Source: Ignavibacteriota bacterium (lineage in GTDB: Bacteria; Bacteroidota; Ignavibacteria; Kapaibacteriales; UBA2268). Taken from it: a stretch of 64,000 nucleotides of DNA. Below the pieces are notes generated by a model that was not told the DNA's origin, made no database searches, and saw nothing but the letters and a program-made list of their open reading frames with translations. The stretch covers positions 449,428-513,427 of the forward strand of contig JAHBUQ010000002.1 of NCBI GenBank assembly GCA_019637995.1, read 5' to 3'. Below are positions 19,679 to 28,606 of this stretch, piece after piece. A program made the translations under genes and the position numbers. How positions within the stretch are numbered: position 1 is the first letter of the stretch; every line of letters starts with the position of its first letter.

Positions 19679-20860
19679 TTAGTCATTAAAAAAATTCATG
19701 CCTTTTAGAGCCATTTTTCGTAACAATGGACTCGGTCTGTAGCGTTCTTCAAAATAAATATCATACAATGATTTAAGCTGATAAAAAACTTTCTCCGTGC
19801 CTATTTCATCTGCCCATCTGAGAAGTCCTTTTGGATAATTTACGCCTTTAGTTACAGCTAAGTCTATATCTTCTTTTGAAGCGATATTCCGATGTAATGT
19901 GTCAACAGCTTCATTAATCAGCATCACCAAAATCCGCTCAAAAATTTCTTTGGCTTTAGCGTTGTCAATTTCGGGCTCGGATTTAGTCCTGGGATTTTGA
20001 TAATCGTAAAATCCACGTCCGCTTTTTCTACCTAAAAGTCCGGCTTCTGCATATCTTTTTTGAGTGATTGATGGTTTGTATCTGCCATCGAAGTAAAATT
20101 CAGTAAATACCGTCTCAGTAACCTTATAATTTACATCATTTCCAATCAAATCCATCAGCTCGAAAGGTCCCATCTTGAAACCACCGAATTTTTTCATAGC
20201 ATGATCAATTTCTTCAAAGCTTGCAATGCCTTCCTCATAGATTCTAAGGGCTTCACCATAAAAAGGTCTGGCAACCTTATTTACAATAAATCCAGGTGTA
20301 TCTTTAGCGGCTACAGGTACTTTTTTCCATTCTTTCATCAATTCGTAAAGAATATCCACAACATTTTTATCAGTAAGAATTGATGGAACAATCTCAACAA
20401 GTGGCATTATATTAGCCGGATTGAAAAAGTGCAAGCCGACAATTCTCTCCGGATTTTTGCAAGCTGAGGCGATTGAACCAATTGAAATTGATGAAGTATT
20501 TGTGGCTAAAAAACAAGTGCCCTTGACTATTGATTCAATTTGCTGAAATACTTTTTGTTTGACTTCAAGATTTTCCACAATAGCTTCAATAATCATTCCA
20601 CATTGAGAGAAATTATTTATATCATCTGTTTTAGTAATTCTCGACAAAATATTATCAGCTTCGATCTTTTCAATTTTTCCTTTTTCAACAAGTTTAATAA
20701 GACCCGCTGCAATTGAATTGATTGATTTGTCTAATGCTTCAGAATTCGAATCACATAATATCACATTATGTCCGGCAGTTGCTGCTACCTGAGCAATACC
20801 TGCACCCATCGTTCCGGCACCCAGAATTCCAACCTTTACATGCTTATTAAAATTTATCAT
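19679..20860 (-). CDS. 3-hydroxyacyl-CoA dehydrogenase, PaaH/Hbd-like
   Basis: NAD-dependent oxidation of 3-hydroxyacyl-CoA. N-terminal Rossmann motif GILGAGTMGAGIAQ, the ATNTSSISI strand, catalytic His in GLHFFNPANIMPLVEIV, and two C-terminal 3HCDH modules (first with DTPGFIVNKVARP, second with KGVNYPKGLLRWAD). The two-module layout is that of the PaaH group. I chose ATG at 20860 because GGAGG lies 8 nt before it; an ATG at 20875 would add five unconserved residues and is the alternative. Follows the PaaG-like gene in the same operon. Confidence 0.92.
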   Translation of the reverse strand: MINFNKHVKVGILGAGTMGAGIAQVAATAGHNVILCDSNSEALDKSINSIAAGLIKLVEKGKIEKIEADNILSRITKTDDINNFSQCGMIIEAIVENLEVKQKVFQQIESIVKGTCFLATNTSSISIGSIASACKNPERIVGLHFFNPANIMPLVEIVPSILTDKNVVDILYELMKEWKKVPVAAKDTPGFIVNKVARPFYGEALRIYEEGIASFEEIDHAMKKFGGFKMGPFELMDLIGNDVNYKVTETVFTEFYFDGRYKPSITQKRYAEAGLLGRKSGRGFYDYQNPRTKSEPEIDNAKAKEIFERILVMLINEAVDTLHRNIASKEDIDLAVTKGVNYPKGLLRWADEIGTEKVFYQLKSLYDIYFEERYRPSPLLRKMALKGMNFFND

Positions 20861-20878
20861 TTTTCCATCCTCCATATT

Positions 20879-21658
20879 CTATTGTCCTCTAAATTCGGGT
20901 TTACGCTTCTGTAAAAATGCATTTACTCCTTCAGAATAATCATAAGAATCACCTGCCATACTTTGTAATTCTGCTTCAAGTTCGAGTTGAGAAGTCAGAT
21001 TATTATTATAGGTCATATTCAAAGCCTTCTTTGTTAAAGCTAAACCAAATGTAGGCATTTTAGAAATCTTACTCATTATTTCATTAACAGAATCCTGAAA
21101 CTCATTTTCCGGAGTACATTTGTAAATCATGCCATACTCTTCAGCGACTTTCGCAGGAATTTTATCACCAAGCATCATGATTGCGCTTGCTTTAGGAAGT
21201 CCAATCAGCCTTGGGAGGAAGTATGTCCCGCCACTATCGGGAATAAGTCCGATTGCTGAAAATGATTGAATAAACGATGCTTTTTCAGAAGCAATTACTA
21301 TATCGCAGGCAAGAGCTATATTTGCACCGGCTCCGGCAGCAACACCATTGACGGCAGCAATTAAAGGCTTTTCGATTTCACGAATTTTCAAAATAATTGG
21401 ATTATATTGATTAATTACAATATCCTTAATTGAATATTCTCCGCTGATTGCTTCCGATAAATCCTGACCTGCACAAAATGCCCGACCTTCTCCTTTCAGA
21501 CAAACTGCACGAACCGTCTTATCATTACCTGCTATATCAAGGGCATCCTGAAACTCTTTCGACATTTGATTATTAAAACTATTCAAAACGTCAGGTCGGT
21601 TCATAGTTATATACACCGAGCCTTCTATTTTCTCATATTTGATATAATCGTAATTCAT
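20879..21658 (-). CDS. enoyl-CoA hydratase/isomerase family protein, PaaG-like
   Basis: Crotonase-fold acyl-CoA enzyme of 259 residues. Oxyanion-hole segments are visible as AFCAGQDLSE and NGVAAGAGANIALACD; the segment SAIGLIPDSGGTYFLPRL carries Asp where ordinary hydratases have a second Glu, as in PaaG, the ring-epoxide isomerase of phenylacetate breakdown. The C-terminus FLQKRKPEFRGQ is typical of crotonases. No other paa gene is in the window, so the pathway is uncertain; a role in fatty or aromatic acyl-CoA oxidation with the adjacent dehydrogenase is inferred. Confidence 0.9.
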   Translation of the reverse strand: MNYDYIKYEKIEGSVYITMNRPDVLNSFNNQMSKEFQDALDIAGNDKTVRAVCLKGEGRAFCAGQDLSEAISGEYSIKDIVINQYNPIILKIREIEKPLIAAVNGVAAGAGANIALACDIVIASEKASFIQSFSAIGLIPDSGGTYFLPRLIGLPKASAIMMLGDKIPAKVAEEYGMIYKCTPENEFQDSVNEIMSKISKMPTFGLALTKKALNMTYNNNLTSQLELEAELQSMAGDSYDYSEGVNAFLQKRKPEFRGQ

Positions 21659-21754
21659 ATTTACTAGTTAACCCATATAATTCTTTTAAGTAAATATTTA
21701 GACGATTAAAAACCATCTAAGTTTTTTAACAATTCATATTTTGGAATAAAAACA

Positions 21755-24298
21755 CTATTCTTCTCTCAATGCTATTGCAGGCGAAGATTTGCTCATTTTA
21801 TATGCAGGGTAAATTCCTGCAAGCACAGCGGCAAATATTGCAACAAGAACACCCTGAAAAGCATATTCAGGTATAAAATAGAAATCTATAGACCAGCCGA
21901 AAGATCTGCGATTGATGATATGAATCAGAATATAAGCCAGAATATTTCCAAGAGGCAGAGCAAGAATTCCAGCTATTAATCCCATAAGCCCAGTCTGAAG
22001 AATGACCATCTTCCAGAGCTGAGCCGGAATCATTCCAATTGCTCGCAGTACTCCTAACTCCCTTGCTTTCTCAAGCTGAAGTGCCATCAGAGCGCTCAGA
22101 ATGCCGATAAATGCAACGACAATTGCAAGCAATTGCAATACATTTGTAATCAAAAATGTTCTGTCAAAAATTTCAACTGAAGAATCTATCAAAAGTCGGT
22201 TTGAACGGACTATAAAATTCAAATCCTCACCGGCTGCTATGCGGATTTCATCCATTATTCTGTCAATTTGTGATTTGTCCTTGACAAATACCGCCAGTCC
22301 CGAAAGCAAACTGTCATTATAATAGCGCCTGTAAGTCGAAAGTTCCATCATAATCAGACCGATATCAGAGCTGTAATCAATAAATATTCCAATAACTGCC
22401 AGCCGCTTCAATCCGAAATTTGTAGGCAAATCAATTGAATCTCCGATTTTTGTACTATTTTTGAATGAATAGGATTCCGAAACAAAGACACCTTCCTTTG
22501 TATTGAATTTATCCCATAGAATATTATTTGGAACTTCATTGTCTTTAAATGTTTCATAGTTAAAATTTTGTACTCTTGCAGCTAATATATGTTTAATATT
22601 TCCTTCGTGATTAATTTGATATTCCCTGTAAAGATTCATTCCCTTGACACCGTCAATCTGGCTTACTCTATCAGCAATTTCATAATCAAAAGCACCGTCA
22701 TTAAATCTCGAAACCATCGTAGGAACTGAAGCATATATATCGGCTTTAAGACGCATATTCAGCCATTCGACTACTGTATGCCTGAAACTTGACACCATTG
22801 TTCCTACCCCGATAGCAGCCGAAACTGATATACTTAATGCTGCCACAGCTATGGTTGTCCTGCTGAGCTGAGTTGAGATACCACGTGCTGCCATCTTTCC
22901 GATTGAGCCAAAAAGCCTTTTCATAAACGGCGATAATAATTTCATTGAAACTACAAGGAATGCGGGTGTAACAAGTGCAAATGCAAGAATAATGGGGGCT
23001 ATTCCAAGATAGCTGAAGTAGATATTTTTGCTGTCGAGAAGCAGTATCAAAAAGCCGGCAAACCCGAATATAACAGCATATATAAGATATTTTTTAAATT
23101 TTACAACTATATCGCTCTCACTTTGCGACCTGATTAAAACAGTCCTTGGAGCTACTTTTGTTGCATCTGAAGCAGGCTTATAGGCTGAAATCAAGGTTGC
23201 GGAAATTCCAAGTGCAAATCCTTTGAATATACTGAATGGGGTTATCGAGATTTCCTGTACCTGAAGCACAAAATACATATCATTAATGGTCTTGGTAACC
23301 AGATTAATGATACCTGTTCCAAGGAATATTCCGGCAGCAATTCCTAAAGCAGTACCTATGAAACCTACTGCCAGTGCCTCGAATATGATTAATTGAAAAA
23401 CTTCTTTCCTTGTCACACCTATTGATCGAAGAAGTCCTATTAACTTTTGTCGTCTGACTACCGAGAATGTCATGGTATTATATATCAGGAACATACCTAC
23501 AATTAATGCAAGTAAACTCATTGCAGTGAGGTTTATTCTGAATGATTCAGTCATTTGTTTGCCTGTTTCCGAGCGGGTATCAGACTTCTGTAATCGGGCG
23601 GATTCCGGCAGAATTGCCTCAAGATTTTCAAAATCAAAACTATCATCCAAAATTAAATCAATTCGACTTATAAAACCTTGTGATTCAGCAATATCCTGAG
23701 CATTTGAAATATCGCAAATTAATAAATTTTCGATTATCTTTGCCTGCTTCTCATTATCGGTTTTAATCGTAGCAAGAAGGAATAGTTCTTTAGGTTTGCC
23801 GTCAGATTCGACTAAAAAATTTTCACCGGGATTAATATTTAAGCTTCTTGCGGTAAATTCGGACATAACAACAGCACCTTTTTTCGTCAGAAATGCCGCG
23901 ATGTCAAATCCACCAATTGCTCTAAAATCCGCTGTATAATCTCTGAATGGAGCTTCGTGAAATGGGTCTATACCAATAAGAGTGAAAGTCCTCGGAATAT
24001 CACCTTTGTAGCCTACAAATTTTTCAATCACAGGCGCTGCTTTCGGGATATATTGCTCGGTTTTTATAATTCTGAATAACGAATCGGCAAGTCCGGGCGG
24101 ATTTGAAATAATCTGGTGAGTAGCTTTTCCGGAGACACTTTCCATTGAAAGTTCGAATGCTTTATACGCACTCTGATTGGCAATATCAATCGAAATTACT
24201 ACTGCAACACCAAGCATAATTCCAATTATTGAAAGAAGTGTCTGCCAGGGATTTTTGATTGAGTAATTTATACCGGATTTGAAAAGATTTGCCTTCAT
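21755..24298 (-). CDS. ABC transporter permease with two FtsX domains (YbbP-like)
   Basis: Inner-membrane permease of 847 residues with the tandem FtsX/MacB_PCD design: N-terminal anchor helix (about 15-38), a periplasmic domain, an FtsX helix bundle (about 250-390), two central helices (about 400-450), a second anchor and periplasmic domain, and a final three-helix FtsX bundle ending LAGIYPAYKMSKSSPAIALR. The cytoplasmic loop RSIGVTRKEVFQLIIFEA and its second copy RAIGMIPAQLWKMVILQT are the ATPase-contact elements. Its start overlaps the ATPase gene by 4 bp. By analogy with YbbAP and MacB types it probably moves lipids, lipoproteins or small molecules; the substrate is unknown. Confidence 0.9.
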   Translation of the reverse strand: MKANLFKSGINYSIKNPWQTLLSIIGIMLGVAVVISIDIANQSAYKAFELSMESVSGKATHQIISNPPGLADSLFRIIKTEQYIPKAAPVIEKFVGYKGDIPRTFTLIGIDPFHEAPFRDYTADFRAIGGFDIAAFLTKKGAVVMSEFTARSLNINPGENFLVESDGKPKELFLLATIKTDNEKQAKIIENLLICDISNAQDIAESQGFISRIDLILDDSFDFENLEAILPESARLQKSDTRSETGKQMTESFRINLTAMSLLALIVGMFLIYNTMTFSVVRRQKLIGLLRSIGVTRKEVFQLIIFEALAVGFIGTALGIAAGIFLGTGIINLVTKTINDMYFVLQVQEISITPFSIFKGFALGISATLISAYKPASDATKVAPRTVLIRSQSESDIVVKFKKYLIYAVIFGFAGFLILLLDSKNIYFSYLGIAPIILAFALVTPAFLVVSMKLLSPFMKRLFGSIGKMAARGISTQLSRTTIAVAALSISVSAAIGVGTMVSSFRHTVVEWLNMRLKADIYASVPTMVSRFNDGAFDYEIADRVSQIDGVKGMNLYREYQINHEGNIKHILAARVQNFNYETFKDNEVPNNILWDKFNTKEGVFVSESYSFKNSTKIGDSIDLPTNFGLKRLAVIGIFIDYSSDIGLIMMELSTYRRYYNDSLLSGLAVFVKDKSQIDRIMDEIRIAAGEDLNFIVRSNRLLIDSSVEIFDRTFLITNVLQLLAIVVAFIGILSALMALQLEKARELGVLRAIGMIPAQLWKMVILQTGLMGLIAGILALPLGNILAYILIHIINRRSFGWSIDFYFIPEYAFQGVLVAIFAAVLAGIYPAYKMSKSSPAIALREE

Positions 24299-24981
24299 CT
24301 TCCGGATGCTCCGGTATCAACTTCGATTTTACCATCACGTACTTTCAAAATATAATCTGCCAAACCTATAACATCACGGCTGTGGGTTGCCATAATCATA
24401 GTTTTTCCCTGTTTACGAACTAAATCATCAAGCAGATTTACAATACTCTTTCCTGTTTCATAGTCGAGATTACCTGTAGGCTCATCGGCTAATATTACAT
24501 CAGGATTATGAATCAATGCCCGAGCAATCGCTACTCTTTGCTGCTCTCCACCTGAAAGCCTGTCAGGATAGGCGTTAGCACGATTTACAAGTCCGATTTT
24601 ACTAAGCAGCTGCATAGAATTTTCTGTATCTGACTTGCTTAGATTTTTCACCAATTCAAGCGGCAAAAGCAGATTTTCAAGAACTGTAAGAGTTGGAATT
24701 AAATTAAAGAATTGGAATATAAATCCAATATTATTTCGACGATATAAAGTCCTGCCTCTTTCGTCAAGCTTTGTAATATCTTCGCCTTTGAAAAATATTG
24801 AGCCTGAACTTGGAGTGTCAATACCGCTGATTAAATTCAGCAAAGTGGACTTGCCTGACCCACTTCTGCCGAACATTATATAAATTTTACCTTTTTCAAA
24901 TTCAAAATCAATCGAATCCAAAACCTTGTGTGATGCTAATCCTTCCTGAAATATCTTTTCTAATGAACTTAAAATTATCAC
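24295..24981 (-). CDS. ABC transporter ATP-binding protein (LolD/YbbA type)
   Basis: ATPase of 228 residues that powers the following permease. Walker A GRSGSGKST (38-46), Q-loop at FIFQFFNL, signature LSGGEQQRVAIARAL (142-156), Walker B VILADEPTG (162-170) and switch His200 in MATHSRDV. These sequences are typical of the LolD/MacB/YbbA subclass. First gene of the run that continues through the permease, PaaG-like, PaaH-like and HisC-like genes. A CAAATTTA at 25029-25036 could be its -7 box on the minus strand, but no -33 element is at the right distance. Confidence 0.95.
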   Translation of the reverse strand: MIILSSLEKIFQEGLASHKVLDSIDFEFEKGKIYIMFGRSGSGKSTLLNLISGIDTPSSGSIFFKGEDITKLDERGRTLYRRNNIGFIFQFFNLIPTLTVLENLLLPLELVKNLSKSDTENSMQLLSKIGLVNRANAYPDRLSGGEQQRVAIARALIHNPDVILADEPTGNLDYETGKSIVNLLDDLVRKQGKTMIMATHSRDVIGLADYILKVRDGKIEVDTGASGR

Positions 24982-25110
24982 TTATCACATCGCCCGTAAT
25001 TTGAAAATACTAATTTACGAATTAATGACAAATTTAATTTTGATTAATAAGAATATAATTATATATATTTTATATTCCTGGTACTTGGTTTTAGTGAAAC
25101 AATTTATCTC

Positions 25111-26130
25111 TTAATCAATGAAGGAAAGAAATTCACTGAATACAAAGTCCGGTTTAATGCTCTTCATACAGTCGTGAGTTCCGATTGGGCACTTCCTGCT
25201 ACCGTGAATTCGACACGGTGAACATTTCAATTTATCATTATAGATTATTCGGCTTTTATCAGCTCTTGGTGAAAACCCGAAAATTGGTGATGTCGGTCCA
25301 TAAATTGTAATCACAGGAGTATTCATAAATCCGGCAAAATGAGTAGGAGCACTGTCATTTGTTATTACAAGTTTAGCATTTCTTACTATTTCGAGTGTTG
25401 TAGGAATATTTGTCAGACCTGATAAATTCCGGGCTCCGCTTTGCTTTGAAACAAAATCGCAAATATCATAATCGGCATTAGAGCCACTTAGAACAACACC
25501 AAAACCGGAATTTTTCAACATTTCAGCAAGCACTGCAAAATATTCAGGAAGCCATTTTTTTGTTTCCCAAACAGAGCCGGGAGACAATACAATATATTCA
25601 TTCAAATCATAAGTAATTTCTTTTGCAGATTTTTTATCGGTTTCACTAATCGAAAAGAGACATTCATTCAGATTTGAATAATTATCAATTTCAAAAGGAT
25701 TTAAGAGCTCAAAATTTCTTTCAATTTCGTGGAAATTCGGAATATATTTAGCCCTATAATCATAAAGCCAACTAAATGCGGCATTTTTGAATCCAATTTT
25801 ATAGTCTGCTTTTATTAAATAGCTTAACAATGAAGACCTGAACGAGCGATGCGGCGAAATCCATAAGTCAAAATTATTAGAATTCAAATCACGAGCAAAA
25901 CTGCGAATACCACTCAAACTCTTTTGCTTGCTTCGTTTATCAAATACTAATGTATTATTTACTGAACTGGCGATATCAGCAATTTCAGCGGCTTGTGGCG
26001 TGGTTATGAAAGTGATTTCACAATCCGGATTGTTACGTCGGATAGTATCAACAAGTGGAATAGTAAGGATTACATCACCAATAAATGCAGTCTGCAAAAT
26101 CGCTATTTTACTATATTCTCTAATATTCAT
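25111..26130 (-). CDS. glycosyltransferase family 9 protein, heptosyltransferase-like
   Basis: GT-B enzyme of 339 residues, ADP-heptose:LPS heptosyltransferase family, acting on the cytoplasmic face of the inner membrane on LPS inner core. N-terminal ILQTAFIGDVILTIPLVDTI is the family acceptor-side motif; the donor-binding C-domain has ITNDSAPTHFAGFMNTPVIT and YGPTSP. A Cys-rich stretch (KCSPCRIHGSRKCPIG) follows, as in many RfaF/WaaF relatives. It is last in an operon with the GWxTD protein and an LpxL-like acyltransferase, overlapping the latter by 1 nt. Confidence 0.9.
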   Translation of the reverse strand: MNIREYSKIAILQTAFIGDVILTIPLVDTIRRNNPDCEITFITTPQAAEIADIASSVNNTLVFDKRSKQKSLSGIRSFARDLNSNNFDLWISPHRSFRSSLLSYLIKADYKIGFKNAAFSWLYDYRAKYIPNFHEIERNFELLNPFEIDNYSNLNECLFSISETDKKSAKEITYDLNEYIVLSPGSVWETKKWLPEYFAVLAEMLKNSGFGVVLSGSNADYDICDFVSKQSGARNLSGLTNIPTTLEIVRNAKLVITNDSAPTHFAGFMNTPVITIYGPTSPIFGFSPRADKSRIIYNDKLKCSPCRIHGSRKCPIGTHDCMKSIKPDFVFSEFLSFID

Positions 26131-27032
26131 TATTGAGCTTTATTATCAGGAGAAGAATATTTCCATCTCTTATGTTGCCATGCCCATAGTCCGGGATTTT
26201 GTATAATATTATCTTCGAGTTCCTTCACATGGCGGCGAGTGAGTTCGACAATTGACTCCTTGGAGTCATCTAAATCATCAAATTTTATTTCCTTTATAAC
26301 TACTTTATACGTCATATCCGGCTGTCGATGTGCAAATCCTGTAACAATAGGCGTCTTGAATCTAAGGGCAATCATAGCAGGCGCTTCGTAAGTAACCGCA
26401 GGCTTGCCAAAAAATTCAACAAAAACATCTTTTTGTGAATGGGCACTTTGGTCAACCAGCATAGCAACTGCTTCGTTTTTTTTGATAGTCTCTATAATAG
26501 TTCTCGCTGCTCTTCCCATAGGCACAATTTTATTACCACCACTTGTTCTAAGACTATTCAAATAAGTATCAGATATATGATTTCTTTGTGGTTTTACTAT
26601 GATTGTGATAGGCACATCAAGAGCTAATCCTGCCGTGTAGGCTGTTAACTCCCAATTTCCGAAATGACCGGAAATGAAAATCAAGCCCTTTCCTTCAGCA
26701 ATTTTTTCTTTTACCAAATCAATATTTTCAAACTTAACATAATTTAGAAAGTCTTCTTTTCTTAATGAAGGAAAAGCAAGAAGTTCAGCCAATGTAATAC
26801 CTAAATTTTGATAAGATTCATTTCTTATCGAAATAATTTCAGATTCCTCTTTTTCAGGAAAAGCATTTTTGATATTTTTCAATGTAATATCAGAGCGACT
26901 TTTGCTGAGGATTCTTAAAAATCCACCTATTAACTTCCCAAAAGCAGCTCGATTTTTAATACTAAGCTTTTGGGAAATAAAACCTAAACTCATCATAAAA
27001 TAATGAGAGAAGAAATATATAATCTTTTTCAA
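26130..27032 (-). CDS. lysophospholipid/lipid A acyltransferase (LpxL/HtrB family)
   Basis: Membrane-associated acyltransferase of 300 residues that should add a secondary acyl chain to lipid A or a related lipid. The HX4(D/E) catalytic motif is His123-FGNW-Glu128 in FISGHFGNWELTAY. Also visible are KNIKNAFPE near residue 52 and VDQSAHSQKDVFVEFFGKPA, both usual for LpxL/LpxM relatives. A hydrophobic N-terminal segment would anchor it. It lies between the GWxTD gene (4-bp overlap) and the GT9 (1-bp overlap), so translation is probably coupled. Confidence 0.9.
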   Translation of the reverse strand: MKKIIYFFSHYFMMSLGFISQKLSIKNRAAFGKLIGGFLRILSKSRSDITLKNIKNAFPEKEESEIISIRNESYQNLGITLAELLAFPSLRKEDFLNYVKFENIDLVKEKIAEGKGLIFISGHFGNWELTAYTAGLALDVPITIIVKPQRNHISDTYLNSLRTSGGNKIVPMGRAARTIIETIKKNEAVAMLVDQSAHSQKDVFVEFFGKPAVTYEAPAMIALRFKTPIVTGFAHRQPDMTYKVVIKEIKFDDLDDSKESIVELTRRHVKELEDNIIQNPGLWAWQHKRWKYSSPDNKAQ

Positions 27033-28507
27033 GGTGCTCGGTTTCCTAAAGGATTAGCATTTCTTTGATTTGTATTTTGAAGGTCACGCTCAATTCTTTT
27101 ATCGCGTGACGCAGGTACATAACGGTCATACCAATCAAGGTTGAATGGTTCATTAATCGCCGTAGAGTGAACAAGAATGAAGTTACCCATTTGAGAGATG
27201 TCAACAAAAAAGAACTGCACTCCACCCTGCACATTCTCATAAAACCATTCTTCATAAGGTCTTTCTTCGCCTGTAGCAATGTGCATATCACGCTGGGTAG
27301 GCATTCCATATTTTAACAAAATTCGACCTCTTTCAGTTTTCCAGCCCTGATTATTATTTCGAAAAGCAAAAAATTTGTTAGCAAATTCAACATTTCTACG
27401 GAAATCTCTTAGTGCCTGATTCCAGGCAAGAGTAGAATCAGGATTTCTCGATTCCCAAAATTTGAACAAAAATCTTTGTTTTGCTTTTGGATCAGTTAGA
27501 GATCTCGCCTGATAAATCTCCTCCTCACTCGAAATAACCATTGCCATAGCAAGTTCCAAATCTGTCTGTTCGGTTGACATTGAATTGAATTCACTTCGTT
27601 CGAATAATTCATTTTCAGTAAAGTATTGCCTCATTACAGGCGGCTTAAACTGATTGTAAAAAAAGAATTTTTTTGTCGAAGTTACTGAATCTATAGGATT
27701 ATCAAGCGGATACGAACTTGTTACCGATAAAAAATACACTCCTGATGGTAAAGTGTCCATAGGTAAACTAAAAGTTGTCAGAATATTGTCTGAGATTATC
27801 TTGCATGTATCGGCATGATAAACCATACAACTTCCTGCATTATCAAGTATTTTATATGAGCGTAACATACCGCCTTTTGCGTATATATCAGAATTATAAA
27901 TTTCGTATATACCCATCAACTTAGAATCGCTTCCATAAAATTCGGCTCTCGGGTTGGGTATTACATAATAGTCATATTTCATATAGCTGTGGTCAAGCTC
28001 TAAAGGCGATTCACTGATTTTTTCCAGATACGAGGCAAATTGAATTTCGCTTTGATTTATTCTGTTTTTTTCAAATTTAGAAATAATAATATTATTAGAA
28101 TAACTTAATTTCCTTTTAGGATTATTGATGTCATAAGCTGATAATTGAATTTCATATTGACCGGATGCTAATAAAAATAATCTTGTTCCGAAAATATAAT
28201 TTTGCTTAAGAGCATTAGTTGATTCAACAGTATTTGGAATAACCCAGCTGTCGGATACAACAACAGTGGATGATGATGAAATCGAAACTTCAACAGAAAT
28301 TTTACCTATAAAAAGATTCAAGTTCTCGTCGAATTCATAAGTAAACATATTATCGGGAACGGAATAGTATAGTTCCCACTTGTTTTCAACATCATCAAAA
28401 AAGAAAGTGGCAGCGTCAAACGCAATTCGCAACTCCTCCTCAGCATTTAATTTTGCTGTATAGAGCAGTAGTAAAATTACTATCAATATGTTACAATATT
28501 TTTTCAT
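27029..28507 (-). CDS. GWxTD domain-containing secreted protein
   Basis: Predicted periplasmic or outer-membrane protein of 492 residues with a GWxTD domain, a Bacteroidota/Ignavibacteria hallmark of unknown function. I chose ATG at 28507 because GAGG lies 6 nt before it and a signal peptide (MKKYCNILIVILLLLYTAKLN) starts there; the open frame upstream adds 27 residues with no ribosome site. The domain begins around FWESRNPDSTLAWNQALRDF and carries GWKTERGRILLKYGMPTQRD at about 388-407, then EEWFYENVQGGVQFFFVD. The N-terminal 300 residues are beta-rich. It heads the acyltransferase/GT9 operon and is separated from the PorV-like gene by a terminator. Confidence 0.88.
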   Translation of the reverse strand: MKKYCNILIVILLLLYTAKLNAEEELRIAFDAATFFFDDVENKWELYYSVPDNMFTYEFDENLNLFIGKISVEVSISSSSTVVVSDSWVIPNTVESTNALKQNYIFGTRLFLLASGQYEIQLSAYDINNPKRKLSYSNNIIISKFEKNRINQSEIQFASYLEKISESPLELDHSYMKYDYYVIPNPRAEFYGSDSKLMGIYEIYNSDIYAKGGMLRSYKILDNAGSCMVYHADTCKIISDNILTTFSLPMDTLPSGVYFLSVTSSYPLDNPIDSVTSTKKFFFYNQFKPPVMRQYFTENELFERSEFNSMSTEQTDLELAMAMVISSEEEIYQARSLTDPKAKQRFLFKFWESRNPDSTLAWNQALRDFRRNVEFANKFFAFRNNNQGWKTERGRILLKYGMPTQRDMHIATGEERPYEEWFYENVQGGVQFFFVDISQMGNFILVHSTAINEPFNLDWYDRYVPASRDKRIERDLQNTNQRNANPLGNRAP

Positions 28508-28545
28508 AAGTGCCTCATTTTGATAAACGAATATGTACTTAGAAA

Positions 28546-28580
28546 AATTGCCGCCAACAATCAAATGTTTGGCGGCAATT
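28546..28580 (-). terminator. intrinsic terminator after the PorV-like gene
   Basis: Perfect 12-bp stem AATTGCCGCCAA (28546-28557) / TTGGCGGCAATT (28569-28580), 11-nt loop. On the minus strand it is followed by a T run (TTTTTC), as expected for a Rho-independent terminator. It separates the receptor/PorV-like operon from the GWxTD operon. Confidence 0.85.
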
Positions 28581-28606
28581 AAAATCAATATCTAAAAATT
28601 GATATA

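Noticed and set aside
28508-28588. Longer N-terminus of the GWxTD protein
   Set aside because: The extra 27 codons overlap the upstream terminator hairpin and lack a ribosome site; the signal peptide begins at the chosen ATG. The same reasoning was used for the receptor, PorV-like, GlmS, CBS and second GT9 starts.
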